Of a DNA stretch of 64,000 bases, positions 43,991-56,803 are shown piece by piece (the first letter of the stretch is position 1; the number at the start of each line of letters is the position of its first letter). A program made the translations under genes and the position numbers. This DNA comes from Allodiplogaster sudhausi (taxonomy: Eukaryota > Nematoda > Chromadorea > Rhabditida > Diplogasteridae). The stretch covers positions 1 through 64,000 of the forward strand of contig CALZFC010000168.1 of the NCBI GenBank assembly GCA_945643635.1, written 5' to 3'. The notes under the pieces are model-generated. The model was given only the letters and a program-made list of their open reading frames with translations, made no database searches and was not told where the DNA came from.

Positions 43991-46900
43991 TCATTGCCAG
44001 CTCTGCCTGAGCTGCTCAAAGTGCTGGTCGGCAACGACCTTCTTGTCGTGCTCGGCCGAGTCCCACGACTGGTAGTGCTGTTGCGGCGTCTGTTGCGGGC
44101 CGAGCAGCCGGAGCCAATAGCCACGCCACTTCTCAACGATCGTCTGCCGCATGCGTCTATGTAGTTATAGGCTATTACTGCTTGAAAAATAGGTATTGAA
44201 TAATTTGGTCAAATAGTTATTAATAACTTTTGACAAATAGTAATTGAATATTTTATAAATAAATATAACAACCAGCATTCAAATGCATTTTATATATGCA
44301 CTTTTTGTCAAGATCAAAGGAATCATATTTGCTCTAAGAAAAATTTCCAACAAAATGCAAGAGTCGCTACAATCTTCAGCACACTCGTGAGATAAGAGTT
44401 TCAAGCACGAAAACCTATTCCCAAACAGAATTTATTTTGCACGCCTTCGAAAGGTAACATGTCGTGTATCATTTGACCTTGAAAATATTTTGGACTTGGC
44501 TAATGGAAAAGACAAGAAATAGTTCAACGTGAAAACGGTGACGGAGCAAACTAGAAGCACTTGGAAAAATTGGCAGTGCGCCAAATTATTTAATAATAAA
44601 GTGAGAGAAAAAAAAGAAAAAGAAAACCTGTGTTTTAGCATGAAGATGCAAGCGCAGACGCATGCATTAAACGTGTGAAGCTGAAAATGTTTAAGATTTA
44701 TATCTTTATTCGTGTATTGATTGTTCGTTGAATTAACGTTATTCGCATTCTTTAGAGTACATCTTATATGTACATATATTTGAGTCAATGAAAAATTGGC
44801 TTCTCTATCTTTTTATTCTTCATTCCGCTTAATTTTTTTTGGAACAGTCCTCGCTTTTAACAGAAAAAATATTAAGATGCTGGCTTGACAATTTGCGTAT
44901 AGACCGCAGATGATTTTCCCAAACCGCTTGAAAATGTAAATGAGGACTGTTTTTGGGGAGTTTAGGTGATCAGAAAACGATTTCTAAAATCAGAATCTCA
45001 CGAAAGTTTGAAATTATCTTACAAAAACGCCTTTAAAAAATGCGAATTCCTGGAGAAGATGGGCCTCCTACAGTAAGCCCGTTACATATCTCAATGGGCC
45101 AAACGGAGTTCGGCTGCTCGAACCAGACGATAGTAGTTGTGCTCAGAGATGCAAGTTGGCCCAACTTTTTTGGGCAAGGCCGGCACTTAGGGCCCAAAAT
45201 CTCGGCCCGGCCCGGCCCGCGGGTTTCGCGCCCTTGAATTTTGGGCCCGGCCGGCCCGGGCCCTAGAAATTTGGGCCCGGCCGGCCCGATTATTTAAAAA
45301 TGTCAAATTCCAATTTTTAATTCGCCATTTTCTTAGCGCTTCTCATTTATTTAATTCTGAAGCGGAATACGACTCCTGAACTTCAAAATTACTCATGATC
45401 AACAAGAGTTCGGTCGGTCATGAGCATGTTCGCTAGCATATTTTCGAAAAACGGGCCCAATCGGGCCCAGGGCCGGGCGCTAGGTTGGGCCCGGCCCGGC
45501 CCGGCCCTACAGGGCCTTGGAAATTTGGGCCGGCCGGCCCTTGCATCTCTGGTTGTGCTCGATAAATTTAATTCCTATTAATTTTCCATTCTTTTGCTTT
45601 TTTAAATCTCATTTTATATCCGGTTAATCTCCATGATCATTCTTCTAAGTGCTTTCACACCCTCAAATCACCTCTATCGAAGTGGTTAATTATTTCGACT
45701 AAAAAATAGCCACATAATCAACGACAATTCACTATCGCCTCGCAGAATCTCGGTCATAATCTACATAGGTAAACTGGCGGATGTCTTCTATCATAAAATG
45801 ATGTTTAAAAATCCCGAGGATATCTGGGATGCATATTAAATCATTATAACTATAAAAAACCAAGAAGCGGAACTATTGTTCGAGCGAAATTTTTCCTGTT
45901 TGCTGGAAATATACGAACAAAAAAATCAGTGTACTGAATCCAGATTCGTTTTAAGTGTAATCTACCAGCAAGAATCGATCAGGGAATACTTATAAACGAA
46001 ATGGAACGTAAAAAATAAGCTTGCACCTGTTTCAGCTAGAAACTATCTATCAATCATATTTCCTTATCGCCTCGCAGAAATTCGACAAGACACAGCCAAG
46101 CTATCACAAAACATGCCATCTAATATGAAATTAAAATAAGAAACCCAGAGATTGCGAATGAGCCAAATTATAGTTGAAAAACTGAAAAAGCCGAGCTCAC
46201 GGAAAAAAACCTTCTAATGATGTTTTCTCAGCGTAGTGCCCGTGTATGCAAGACAGAATAGCGCACAACACTTTGCAAAACCTTCCTTCAAAATAGTGAC
46301 AAAAAGATTCTTGACAAGTTAACCGACAAGCTGCAAAAAAGAATAAAAAGTTGTAGAACAAGCTCTCTTCAAAAATTTGAATTTATCAGTCCGAACTTGA
46401 CAAATTCCGTTAATTCCGTTATGGGGCAGTTTGTAAAGTTCATCTGTTCATCTGTTCATCTTGTTCATCTTTGGGCCCCATATAGGGCAAGATAAACTTT
46501 ACAATATGGTATTTTCTATTGAAATTTATAAGATGAACTTTACAACAGATGAACGAGATGAACAGATGAACAGATGAACTTTACAAACTGCCCCGTTATG
46601 GTAGGTTGACCCAGCTTTGTGTTATGTCACTCTTTTATTCTGCGGTCTCTAAATTTGCTCAATCATAGGCGAGATAATGGACTATTGTGTAAATGAGGGG
46701 AAAAATCACATGATTTCTTTGAAAAAGGAAGGCATTTAAGAACCAGATCGCCGGCTTTTTGGAGAGTTAAAATGCAAATTAAATCAAAAAGAGTGACCGA
46801 TTGGTGTGCGTTTATTCATGGATCATGGACAAACTAACTAGCTATTTATTTTAAGCCCTAATATAAACTAGCCGAGTAAAAGTAGACATTGCCGAGATAG

Positions 46901-48901
46901 AAGGCAGGCTTCCACGGCAGTTTCACATCGAGAATGTCGAGGATCAGCGCGACGCCCGCCAACTGCGCGACGCACTTGTTCGCCGCGCTCACGACACTCA
47001 CGTAGAGCGCGCATCGGTTCAAGCTCACCACTTCGGACATCTACATATACTTTCAAAGTTCAAATTTGAAGTATAGTGGTCATTTTACTATACTTCAAAT
47101 TTGAGGATTCATCATTTTGCCCATTCATTTCTCAATGCATACAGTTAAAGTAATTACTTAATTATTACTGTTTTATTCTAGTCAATCGGAATTTTTTGAG
47201 ATATTTTTTTCAGGTCACATATTAGACCCTCTTCCAAAACGCTTCTTCTTACTTCTAATTCTAAGATATGTATGCAAAAAAAAACCCAAAAATCTGCACC
47301 TACAATGATGTCAGCACATAAAGGATCAGCAAGTGCAAACTTGCATCACTTGAATAGCGGCTCATAAGCAAATGTTAGCAAGAGAGGGAGAGAGAGAAGA
47401 GAGAGATTAGTGAGAAATAGAGATAGCGCGAGAGAGAGAAAGAAAAAGAGGCAGAAAGAGCGAGAGAGAGCAAAAGAAAGAGAGACAGAGAGTGGGATGG
47501 AGGGAGAGAGAGAGAGAGAAAGAGAGAGCCTGACACAAACCTGATAACGAGAGTTCAAGCTGACGCGGCCATACTGCAGCAGATAGCGCTTCCTGCTGTA
47601 CTGATGAAGCAGCAGGCTCATCTGAAAAAAACCATTTTGAATTCGCGCCATTTCCCCTGAACAAGGGGCCATAGAACATACGCATAATTTTTGTGGTGAC
47701 TAGTAATATTCAGTAGAAGAGAAAAAAACGGATTAGGTTGAGCTGCATGTTTCATCCATAAGAGTTGTATTTTGTATATACGATGAGATAAAAATCCTTT
47801 TATATGCTCTAATCGTTGCCAGAAACTACGCACGGAAATAAATACTCAATGAATAAAATGCAAAGAGGATTTAAAAAATTATTATTTCTTTGTGAAAAAA
47901 GAAAACTAACAACGATGACGGAGACATCCACGCAGGTAATGCATATAATTGATGCGATGGTGCTGTTGCCTGCGAAAGAAAGAAGAGATAGAAAAGATTC
48001 TCGATATACATATTCTTATCTTTTTATCTCTCATTTTTTGTCGTAATTTTTTAATTAAAGTTTTCTTTTGCTTCCTCTTGCTTTTTTTTATGAATATATG
48101 TATACGTGTATAAAAATAATTTAAAAAAATAATACAATTGCATTTATAAGTAAAATGCGTTACATAAATATTAATAATGTGCTTTACTCTGAATGCAAAT
48201 ATCAGTATATGCATCAGTCCGCCGCCCAATAGACTCTCATTTGCGAGTCAGCTGCTGTTTTCACGCACAGCTTAATTGTATTATTTTCACGCATTGGCTG
48301 GCTATCCCAAAAATAGACATTTCTCACCATAGTGACAGAAATAGCTGAAGGCGACGCTTGCGAGCAGCTGCAAAGAAAAGGATACGATAAACAATCCTTT
48401 AATCTGCACGTTGTGGATGATGCCAATGTATTAGGCAATTTTTCACATTCATATCTCTCCTATCTCTCCCGATCTCTCTCTCCCTCTCTCTTTGTCGAGC
48501 CACTCTCTAGCTCTCTCTCTCTCTCTCTCTCTCTGTCTCGCTTTCCGTCTCTCTCTCTCTCTTCCTCTCTCTTTCTGGATCTGCATCCGTCTCCCTTTCT
48601 CTCTCTGCCTGTCTGTGTCTCTCGCTGCCCTTCGCACTCTCATTCGCGCGTGCTATTTTCACGCAGCGGGTTTGTGCGACCTGCGAAATAGCACGCGAGA
48701 ATGAGAGTGAGGAATCACAGGGCAGACGCGGCAATTCGAACCTGCATTAAATATTTTTCGGTAATCGCCTTCCTTTAATTTCTCTCAATATCTCTCTCCA
48801 TCGCTCTATCTCTCTCTCTCGCTCTCGCTCTCTCTCTCTTTCGCTCACTCTTTCGCTCTCTCATGCTATTCCTCTCTTTTGCGGTCGTTGATTCCCTCTT
48901 T

Positions 48902-48953
<52 letters not shown>

Positions 48954-50162
48954 CCTTTCTCTCTCTCTCCCTTTCTCTCTCTGTAGCGCCACTCTCTCGC
49001 TCTCTTGCTCTTTCTCTTACACCCTCTCTCTCTCTGCTTCCATCTCTGTCTCTCTCTCAGCCATACCGCTGCTCCGAGCATGAGAACGAGAGCGAACGAG
49101 CTCCTCGCCGACGTCGTGTACCTGTCGAGGAGTTGGCTCGCGACGAATCTCTCAATGATCACGAGCATCTCCACGAACGACGTCATCCCGTACGCGACTT
49201 CATGCGTGAAGAAGAAGAAGTTCTGAGCGCCTAAAATGATTTCGGAGAAAAATTGGTTCAATTTTATTGTTTTCCATTCATTTTATTTTAACTTTTTAAT
49301 AGCTTAATGCTATCAGATATAACATAGCCTACAATCGTTTAGTTCGATAAGATATGAATAATATATACAACAATTGTATAATTTGATAATATATAGAATA
49401 GCCTGCGTTTTTGAAGCAATAGGACGTTTGCTTTCATAGAATGCTCTTACAATTAGCTTTGTTCGGGGAAGGAAAAATAGATCTAAAAGCAACAAAAATG
49501 AAAACAAAACTAAAGTAAAAAAAAACAACAACAAGAACAAAAAAAATTGCGACAATTGCCTGGCTCAGTGAAGCTGAGCGGAATGCAGCTGCCAGTCGAA
49601 GATCGCCACACGAAGAATGTGAACTGGATGATCGGCATGGCCAGCAGCGCGCTCAGCCACGTCAGGAGGAGAATGCTGATTCGGAATTGGTATAGAACGG
49701 AATAAAAATGAGACAATACATCTGCATATGTTTGTCTCTTAAACAAAAGCAAAGCATTTGCAGCAAAAAAAACAGTTTTTAAGTTTTTTTTTCAATAATA
49801 TACAATGCCCAAAAATATGTGTATATCTTGTTCACAAAAAAAAAGATTCCCCTTTCAGGAGATCAATATTCTCATGTTGTCAAACATTTTATCAACAAAA
49901 CCTGTTAATTAGTCACTCTTTCTCTATTCTTTCTCGGCGCTAGTTTCCCCGCTTCTTCAACACTCATTGCCGCTTCGACTGACCGACAGTGCGCGTGGAT
50001 GGCGCCGAGACGTGTCAGCTCGACGGCGAACACGACGAGTGCGGGGAAGGCGAGGAGCGGCAGGCCGAGCTGGAAGACGGCGAGCAGGCGGCATGAGACG
50101 GCCTCTGTCTCCTTGTTATGAAGCAGCAAGGAAGAAGAAGACGATTCAGACGATGTCTCCAT
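43991..50162 (-). CDS. Sra-superfamily chemoreceptor (7TM), complete, 9 exons
   Basis: Exons in order: 50162-49984, 49675-49554, 49230-49067, 48367-48328, 47969-47914, 47621-47541, 47040-46873, 44680-44628, 44156-43991; 1,029 nt, 342 aa, one open frame. Start METSSES follows a pyrimidine-rich leader. TM1 LLAVFQLGLPLLAFPALVV, TM2 ILLLTWLSALLAMPII, TM3 ending EMLVIIERF, then DRYTTS; SRYQ closes exon 6, and the tail ends FEQLRQSWQ. Exon 4 is split as in the 35,309 gene, but exon 7 is unsplit. The exon-7 donor reads TCG|GCTAGT, an apparent GC-AG intron (alternative: GT three bases on, which would break the frame). That intron carries two MITEs. Nearest paralog is the partial gene at 61,390. Confidence 0.87.
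45144..45551. mobile_element. 408-bp hAT-type MITE with 8-bp target duplication
   Basis: Termini CAGAGATGCAAG and CTTGCATCTCTG are perfect 12-bp inverted repeats starting CAGAG, as in hAT elements. The duplicated 8-mer GTTGTGCT abuts both ends (45136-45143, 45552-45559). Subterminal regions are dense in GGGCCCGGCC. No transposase. Inserted in a receptor intron. Confidence 0.9.
46423..46594. mobile_element. 172-bp MITE with GTTCATCT repeats
   Basis: Inverted ends GGGGCAGTTTGTAAAG followed by three to four direct repeats of GTTCATCT on each side (about 48-bp arms). Flanked by GTTAT on both sides (46418-46422, 46595-46599). AT-rich centre. In the same intron as the hAT-type MITE. Confidence 0.85.
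47060..47104. repeat. Short hairpin in receptor intron
   Basis: Perfect 18-bp arms TCAAATTTGAAGTATAGT and their complement around a 9-nt loop, ending 20 bp from the acceptor of exon 7. Confidence 0.75.
47385..47530. repeat. (GA)n microsatellite
   Basis: Imperfect GA run, reading as CT on the coding strand, just after the donor of exon 6 of the receptor at 43,991. Confidence 0.9.
48470..49060. repeat. (CT)n microsatellite block
   Basis: CT-rich runs at 48,470-48,620 and 48,780-49,060, with a pure stretch around 48,905-48,948, inside the intron between exons 3 and 4 of the receptor. They produce long spurious Ser-Leu and Arg-Glu reading frames. Confidence 0.9.
48646..48780 (+). repeat. Dispersed repeat, copy 2
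   Basis: Pairs with 35,777-35,905. Its left part forms an inverted repeat (48635-48709): CACTCTCATTCGCGCGTGCT against AGCACGCGAGAATGAGAGTG. Confidence 0.6.
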
Positions 50163-50164
50163 GG

Positions 50165-50380
50165 ATCTTAAAAGGGAGAATGCGAGAGGGGAACGGAGAG
50201 GGGAGAATTGAGAGAGTGATGAGAGAGATGGCGTGGAGAGAGAGAGAGAGTGAGTGATGAGAGAGAGAGGGCGTGGAGAGAGAGAGAGAGAGAGTAATGA
50301 GAGAAAGAGGGTGGAGAGAGAGAAAGTGAGAGGGACAGGGAGGGAGAGAGAGAAAGACGAAGAGGGAGAGAAAGAATAAA
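50165..50380. repeat. (GA)n microsatellite upstream of receptor start
   Basis: Immediately 5' of the ATG at 50,162 (-), so the presumed leader or promoter of that gene is a CT-rich tract on the coding strand. Confidence 0.9.
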
Positions 50381-51439
50381 GCTCAATTTTGAATTCGAGT
50401 CTTTTTGCCTGACACAAGAGTGAGAGAGCCGAGTGATTTAGGAAAACGCTACAAAAAATGGTAAGGAAAATTGAAATAAATTAGGTTAAGTTCTTTAAAC
50501 CGAAAAAAACTAACTAATCCAAATTGCCGCAATCTGTCCAGGGAGTAGGCACTCTCTCTCTCACTCAAAGCCGCTGCGGAAAAACGATGTGTGAAAGTTG
50601 GCGGCAAATTAAAATCTCACGTAATTTCATCATTCTCTTCATCTTTTCTAAGAGAGAATAAAAAAGGACACATTCACTGAAGAAGAATGCACAGACAAGC
50701 ATGCCAATTACGCAGGCATGTACATGCAATAAATAATGACGCATGAGATAGCATCCAAAACATTTTGTTTTCTCAGTATAGGTGAACATTTTGTCTTGGA
50801 ATATGGAATAACAGCTCTGTTTTTCATTCCTGACGTTAGAAAAAAAATTGTCAAAAAAGATTTTCTACTTTCTTTTTTTTGTTAAATCAGAAATTATAAA
50901 CATTGAAATATTCTAAATTTCTGGAAAAAATATTCGCCTGAACTAAAAAAAAATATTCAATTTTTAGTAAAAGTCGTCTTATCTATACTGGTTAATTTTT
51001 TGTTCAAAGCTACAATATGATAAAATGGTTGTCAAGAGTATGCATATGAGGGGAAGGAAGGCAACTGACTAGCGACTCGTTAATACTACTATGTACCTCA
51101 TTAACTATATTCCTCATAGACTATAAGCGTTGTCAATAGTCAGTTGCAAGTCTCCAGATGAGCTTGTGGAAATGGCGGAGTAGGATTACGCGACTACTCT
51201 TACAAGCATACCTATATGTTTTGACGCATTTCTCTAGAGTGGAGCCAAGAAGATTTGAAGTGGTCGATGTCAGGATGTTTACGCACATATGGTTTACGGA
51301 GGGATTTATCAAACAGGAGATAGAAAAGATATAAAGGGGGGGGATACTACGGGTTCCTGTTAAGATATATTGGACACAGCGAAAGTTGTTCTCAAGGACT
51401 TGCGACGTTAGGGCAGAATGAGACCGAGAGGGAAGGGTG

Positions 51440-51548
51440 GCAGGAAGTGACTGAGAGAGAGAAAGAGACCGAGAGAGAGAGAGAGAAGAGCGAGAGGAAG
51501 AGAGAGAGAAAGAGATCGAGAGAGATAGAGAGAGAGAAGAGCGCGAAG

Positions 51549-51590
<42 letters not shown>

Positions 51591-51595
51591 GATTA
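51440..51595. repeat. (GA)n microsatellite
   Basis: GAGA runs with AGAGCG interruptions. Confidence 0.9.
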
Positions 51596-53275
51596 AAAGA
51601 AAGAAATGGAAATTGCCCGAACGCCATAGACGTCACGGAGGCAACTACATCAGGAAAACTACACCACTTGAGAAAATTGTTCGTATTCCCACATTTTCGC
51701 AGGGCGCTTGATAAGTTCCACAACAAAATCAGTACGGCAAGATAACGAAATTTGAAATTCGTGTTCAAATAAAGCAATCGAGGTTTATACTTACATACTA
51801 TATTAAAATAAAAGAGTTGTCTATTAACGGATAATTGACTTTTTGCCTATCTCATTGACACTTCGTTGCATTTAGATATAAATTAAAAAACCGAAACGAT
51901 CGTGTAGATTTCTTGCAAACTTTGCGTTGCATTCTCTCGGCAATCGTCATTGACACAATTGAAAACCGCATTTAATCACCGCATTTAACAGAGGAAATAA
52001 GCATTCGGGATACAGACTGAGAGAGAGGGAAAGAAATGAAAGAAAACGAGAGCAAGAGAGGAAGCAAGAGAAAGCGAGAGTGAATGAGAGAAAGAGAGAA
52101 AGTGAAAGAGAGAGAACAGAAAAAAGTAAGTCTTAGAGCAGTGATGTATTAGGAATGGTTCTGGACCAGCGCACTCAGACCTGGAACCAGTTCTATTAAT
52201 AGGCGGAACATAGTCAAAACTGAAGTCTTTTTTTCCCAAAAAAAACATTAACCATTAAAATACTATATAGTATATAACAATAAAATAAAATAATCAAATA
52301 TAGAAGAAGGTTAGAGTATTTTGAAATTAAGATATAATATATTAAAATAAAAACACGATAAAAAAATAAATAAAATGAAAAATAATATAAAACTCATTGT
52401 TAGAAGATGCAACATTGTCATGCATGCCCTCAATATATTTATGTACAATGAACACAGACATTGAACTCGTTCTCTGCGATAAGACCTTCAATGGAATTGA
52501 ACCATATACCAATGAGTTTCATGACTCTGACAATGAAAGAAGTATGAGTGATTGATTCCTCATGCATTTTATGACATCATGATGAATGGAATTAAATCTA
52601 TTTAATAAAAATAATGCTTTTGTATATTATACGACTTGCTGAATACAAAATGTGGGAAAAAATTTTTTTTTCTATTATCATCATATCTGAATCTAATAGA
52701 AGTCGGTGGTAAATCGGATGACATAATGCTATGTATGAATGGGAGATATGGGTTTTTTGGACTCATTTGGTAACTTTGCCGCGTTCAGAAAGATCTTATT
52801 GTCAGATTAAAATGGTGCCAGGTAACATTGAGGAACCATGAAAGAACATGCATTAAAAAAGGAAAGCTGAATGAAGACGAATGACAAAAAGAAGTACAGT
52901 GGCGCTCATAACAATTCATGTTTTTTAAACAAAACTTTATTTAAAATTAGGGCCGAATTCGAATGAAATTTTCAGGGTTGCTTCTTAATTCTGGAAGAAC
53001 TCCGGTAGAAGAATAGATTATCAGCTTCATTTATGTGGATATCAGTCTGAGCATGAGCAGAGACTTGTGCACTGAACCAACTGGTCACAAGAGGAATAAT
53101 TAAGTTTTAACAAAGTTTTCGGCGCAACACGACGTGCCTTATAGACAAGCCGAATAAATAGAACTTTGCACAGTGTCACAATGCCAAAAATGTAGTCGAC
53201 CAGCAAAATAGATGTTGATTTTCAATGAAATGAATAGCTCCATAGAGAGAGAGAGAGGTAGAGATGGAGACAGAA

Positions 53276-53315
<40 letters not shown>

Positions 53316-55181
53316 AGTGGAATGTGGCATCAAGTGAGCAAGCCTTCATGTTGCAATTGTGCACATCTCTTCTCTTAATCCGATATACACACCATATATT
53401 CCTGTTTCAAAAGAGATTCTGGAAAAAAAAGTGAAATGCCAAGAATCTTGCTACGATCGTAAGCAGGTGGAGATTAAATGTTTATACATATGTACGTGAA
53501 TCATTTCCGTCTTCTCCTAATTTACATTTATTTTAACAAACTCTTCACGCAATTTTTTTTTACACTAGATAATTTTAATACGTAAGTCATTTCCGTCTTA
53601 TCACAATTCACTAGTCAGTTTTCACATTCATGCACCCACGCACGCATCAATGGAACAAGTCATCAAAGAACAGAAAGAGCACACCGTTCTCATTCATAAG
53701 TTAATCTTGTGCGCTCGTGAGTAGAAAATCTCTATGAAATGGCATAATGCCCAATTCGAAATTCTTCCAGGAATGTACATATCTGTTGATTTGTCTACAC
53801 ATTTCCAATCTTTTTTTATAATCTGGAATCTTGAATGAATAGCTGATTACCTGGCATAATAATCGAATTTAATTTTATAAGAATCATAGAAAGGAACTGC
53901 TTATGTTGGAAGCAGTAAAATTGGAATAAAATCGGACAAACAACAGCAGATTAAAAGTCAAATCAAAAAGCAAGTAAAGGTATCCTTGGTCGTCCGGCAT
54001 AAAACGGTTGGCCTTTTCATTTTTCATGTTAACTCCTTTGTGTTTATAGCATTTAGTTCTTTCAACTTTTCAAAGGCGCGCAGCCTTGCTTAATGTCAAT
54101 ACGAGATTTCCTCGCTTAATGACTTATTAGCCAGCATTAGTTGATACATTTGTGTAGTCTGGGTATGTTAATTATTCAATGTTTTACGTTAATCAATATA
54201 TTTACATGTTAGCTCTCAAGAGCAAACAGCTGAATGAAGCTGCTTCATGGAAAATATTAGCTTCGAACAAAGGAGAACTGCCGTGCTATTAATCTTGACA
54301 AAACTGGCAGCAGTTTCGCAAAAAGGTGCCCACTTTTTTATTTTAAACTGGGTTCAGTTTAGAGCCAAACATGGCACACGTTTCTGACAGCCTTTATCCC
54401 CATGTTCCCAAATACTCAGTAAATGAAAATAAGCTTATTAAAAGGATTGCACAAGGCACCGTGCGCTTTCTTAAATTTCACTTGGACATAATTTTCACTG
54501 CGAAAGAAGCGTATTCTCAAAACATTCTTTATTTGTGGTTTTCAAGCATTAATAGTACACGAAATTAGACAAATAACAGTCTGGCAAGTTAAAATTACTC
54601 AATACTTGATACATTTAGCATAGGGAAGGGCGGAATTGTGAATAATGACACAGGAATTCCTAAGCTTAGGCTGATTATGCTACAAGATGCAAGCAAATGA
54701 AAATAAAGCTTCGAATAACGATGAGATTTTCCCACTGAACGAGTTGCAAAGAAGAAAACTACAATGCTGCAAATTCTATGAATCCACAAATAAGAATTTG
54801 TGCCCCGGCATTCAAGGCGCTTATTCCACAGATCACAAGACTCGAGAGACATAAAAATAGAAAGAGGTAGATAGACGTAGACTTTTGCAATCACTATAGG
54901 CATAAATTACTATATGAAGAAAATAGCAAAAAGCAAGGTGCTGAAGAACCCAAACCTCATCCACGAATACATTGTATTTCTAAAAAAAATAGCAAAAACG
55001 GGCAAAGATTTAAAGGAGCTGCCACTCCTAGGACCATATGCAAAAGTATCTCTGTCGGAGATACGGATTGTATGGAGTCGTGTCTCCCTTGCGCCACTCC
55101 GAGTAGAGCAGCTTGATGAGGAAGACATGGAAGGCGACTAGAATGGCATCGAGGAAGATCCAGAACGGAGTTGGCAGACCA

Positions 55182-55790
55182 CCCAAGCGAGCTCCGTGGC
55201 GATGCAAGGCGATCACCTCAAATAGTACTTCTTTAAAATGTTACGAACTAATTATTCAAAAATAAATAAGGCCTCCACGAGCCTCTCCAGCATGTGAGCC
55301 AGCGGCAGGAAAGAGATCATCACGTCCTGAAAAAGGAGGCAAACTTCGTTATGGCTGCTATTCCATTCGATTATAAACCAACCCCCTTTAATATTTTTTG
55401 GGTTTCCTTCAAACTGCGACGATGGGAGCAAAAGAACCTAGGAATAGGACCCACTAGGAACGACGATAAGACATGGTCATGAAACAAAAGAAATAATAAC
55501 GTACCGTGTCAACAATTCCGGACTGCTTGAAGTATAAGACAGTGGTCGCGTCAGCAATAACATTTCCATGCGTCAGCATCACTCCCTGCAGAATATTAAC
55601 GTAAATATTTCAGTAAGTGAAATATGAGAAGGCAAAAATGAGAAGGCAAAAAAGGGAAAAATAATATTATTTTGGTGCGGGGACTACAGTAGGCTACGGT
55701 AAGTGTAATATGGCACCTTGGGTGTCCCGGTGGTTCCCGACGTGTAGCAGATCGTTGCAAAAGTGCTCGGAAGCGGTGGCCGCCTTGGCG
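55182..55790 (-). CDS. Long-chain acyl-CoA synthetase gene fragment (ACSL type)
   Basis: Four consecutive exon-like blocks in family order. About 55787-55717 ends with the AMP-binding signature TICYTSGTTGTPK before a GT donor. 55585-55505 encodes GVMLTHGNVIAD...SGIVDT. 55326-55273 encodes DVMISFLPLAHMLERLVE. From 55216, VIALHRHGARLG. The first two joins are clean GT-AG in phase 0; the third needs a GC donor. These enzymes form acyl-CoA from fatty acid, ATP and CoA, usually at ER or mitochondrial membranes, and are about 650-720 aa. Only about 80 residues around the ATP-binding loop are visible, and the frame after GARLG does not look ACSL-like. It is either part of a gene with undetected exons or a relic. 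Confidence 0.72.
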
Positions 55791-56565
55791 AGCTCGTTCA
55801 CAGAGGAGTCAAAAAATAAATAAAAAATCTTCATATGGTTATACTTCCCATTTCATTATGATAATCTTTAGTTCCATGTTAATAAGTTTTAACACGTGAA
55901 TAGAGTCATTTCGACAAAATCAATAATCGCAACTTCGTATTGATTGCTGGACAAAAATGGATAACTTATTCGTAATCGGCGGATAAGGAGCAATCGAATG
56001 GTATATTGAATGCAGCATAGCAACCCACATGGTGGAAATTCTTCCTTGGTAAGAAGATTTCTTTTTGCTGAAGAAGAAAACATAAGGTGTTACCCCATAG
56101 CATTCAATTATCTAGTAAACCGCCATTATACACAAAATGATTTCGTGGAATCAACAATAACACAGCTTAAGTAAAGTTTCTAATTGCAACTTGCACCTTA
56201 TTATCCTGCGGCCGCGACAGCAGCCCCTACTCTTCTCTGGCGCCGGCGCCACCGAAGAAGAGCGCCTTGATTTCATCACGAATGGCAAAACCCGAGTTGG
56301 CCAGCAGCTGAATAGAACAACTTCTTCATAAGAAGAATATCATTTCCGTAATGTAGAATGGATATGGATATTCTACCTTTGTGAGCAGTTCATTACTTTT
56401 TGAAAAAAAAAACATTAATGATTACCTAATGCACAGATTCGCATGAAAAGCAATCAAATGAGTGGGTACAACAATAACCGAGACTACATGGAACACATAA
56501 GCTTACATAATTTTCCGGCGTGCGCGGCAGAGTCCTTGTTCCTCGCTGGCGCCGGCGCCGAATCA

Positions 56566-56646
56566 GGTTTCCGCCAGATCGAAGAACATGATCGCCTTGG
56601 TGTCCTCGCTAACGGCGAACTCCGAGTAGAGCATCGCCATGACAAG
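56566..56646 (-). other. Exon-like block, duplicated at 56,240-56,307
   Basis: After ...ATATTCAG the frame reads LVMAMLYSEFAV...DTKAIMFF and then hits a stop. The sister block from 56,307 reads LLANSGFAIRDEIKALFF. The two align base by base through a shared GGCGCCGGCGCCAG, so one is a duplicate of the other. Protein family not recognised. Confidence 0.35.
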
Positions 56647-56803
56647 CTGAATATCCATATGAATACAGCAGGAATAGATATCGCAAAGCTTCTTATGAAA
56701 AGAACAAAAAGAATAAAACAACAATTTTCATGGAGGGCAGAACTGTTCAAGGGTTTTCGCTAGTTCAAGCATCTCACAATCAGTGAAGGAACCTCACGCA
56801 TGA

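Larger units (their letters stand above)
44681..46872. other. 2.2-kb receptor intron
   Basis: Intron of the receptor at 43,991. Besides the two MITEs (45,144 and 46,423) no coding or RNA feature was recognised. Confidence 0.6.
50163..55174. other. 5-kb region without recognised gene
   Basis: GA microsatellites at 50,165-50,380, 51,440-51,595, 52,015-52,120 and 53,242-53,312; otherwise AT-rich DNA. Open frames present are short or inflated by the microsatellites (for example 51,133-51,777). No receptor-like exon was recognised on either strand. Confidence 0.5.

Noticed and set aside
54371..54568. 65-codon + strand frame as a gene
   Set aside because: No splice context or recognisable domain; the length is expected by chance in 64 kb.
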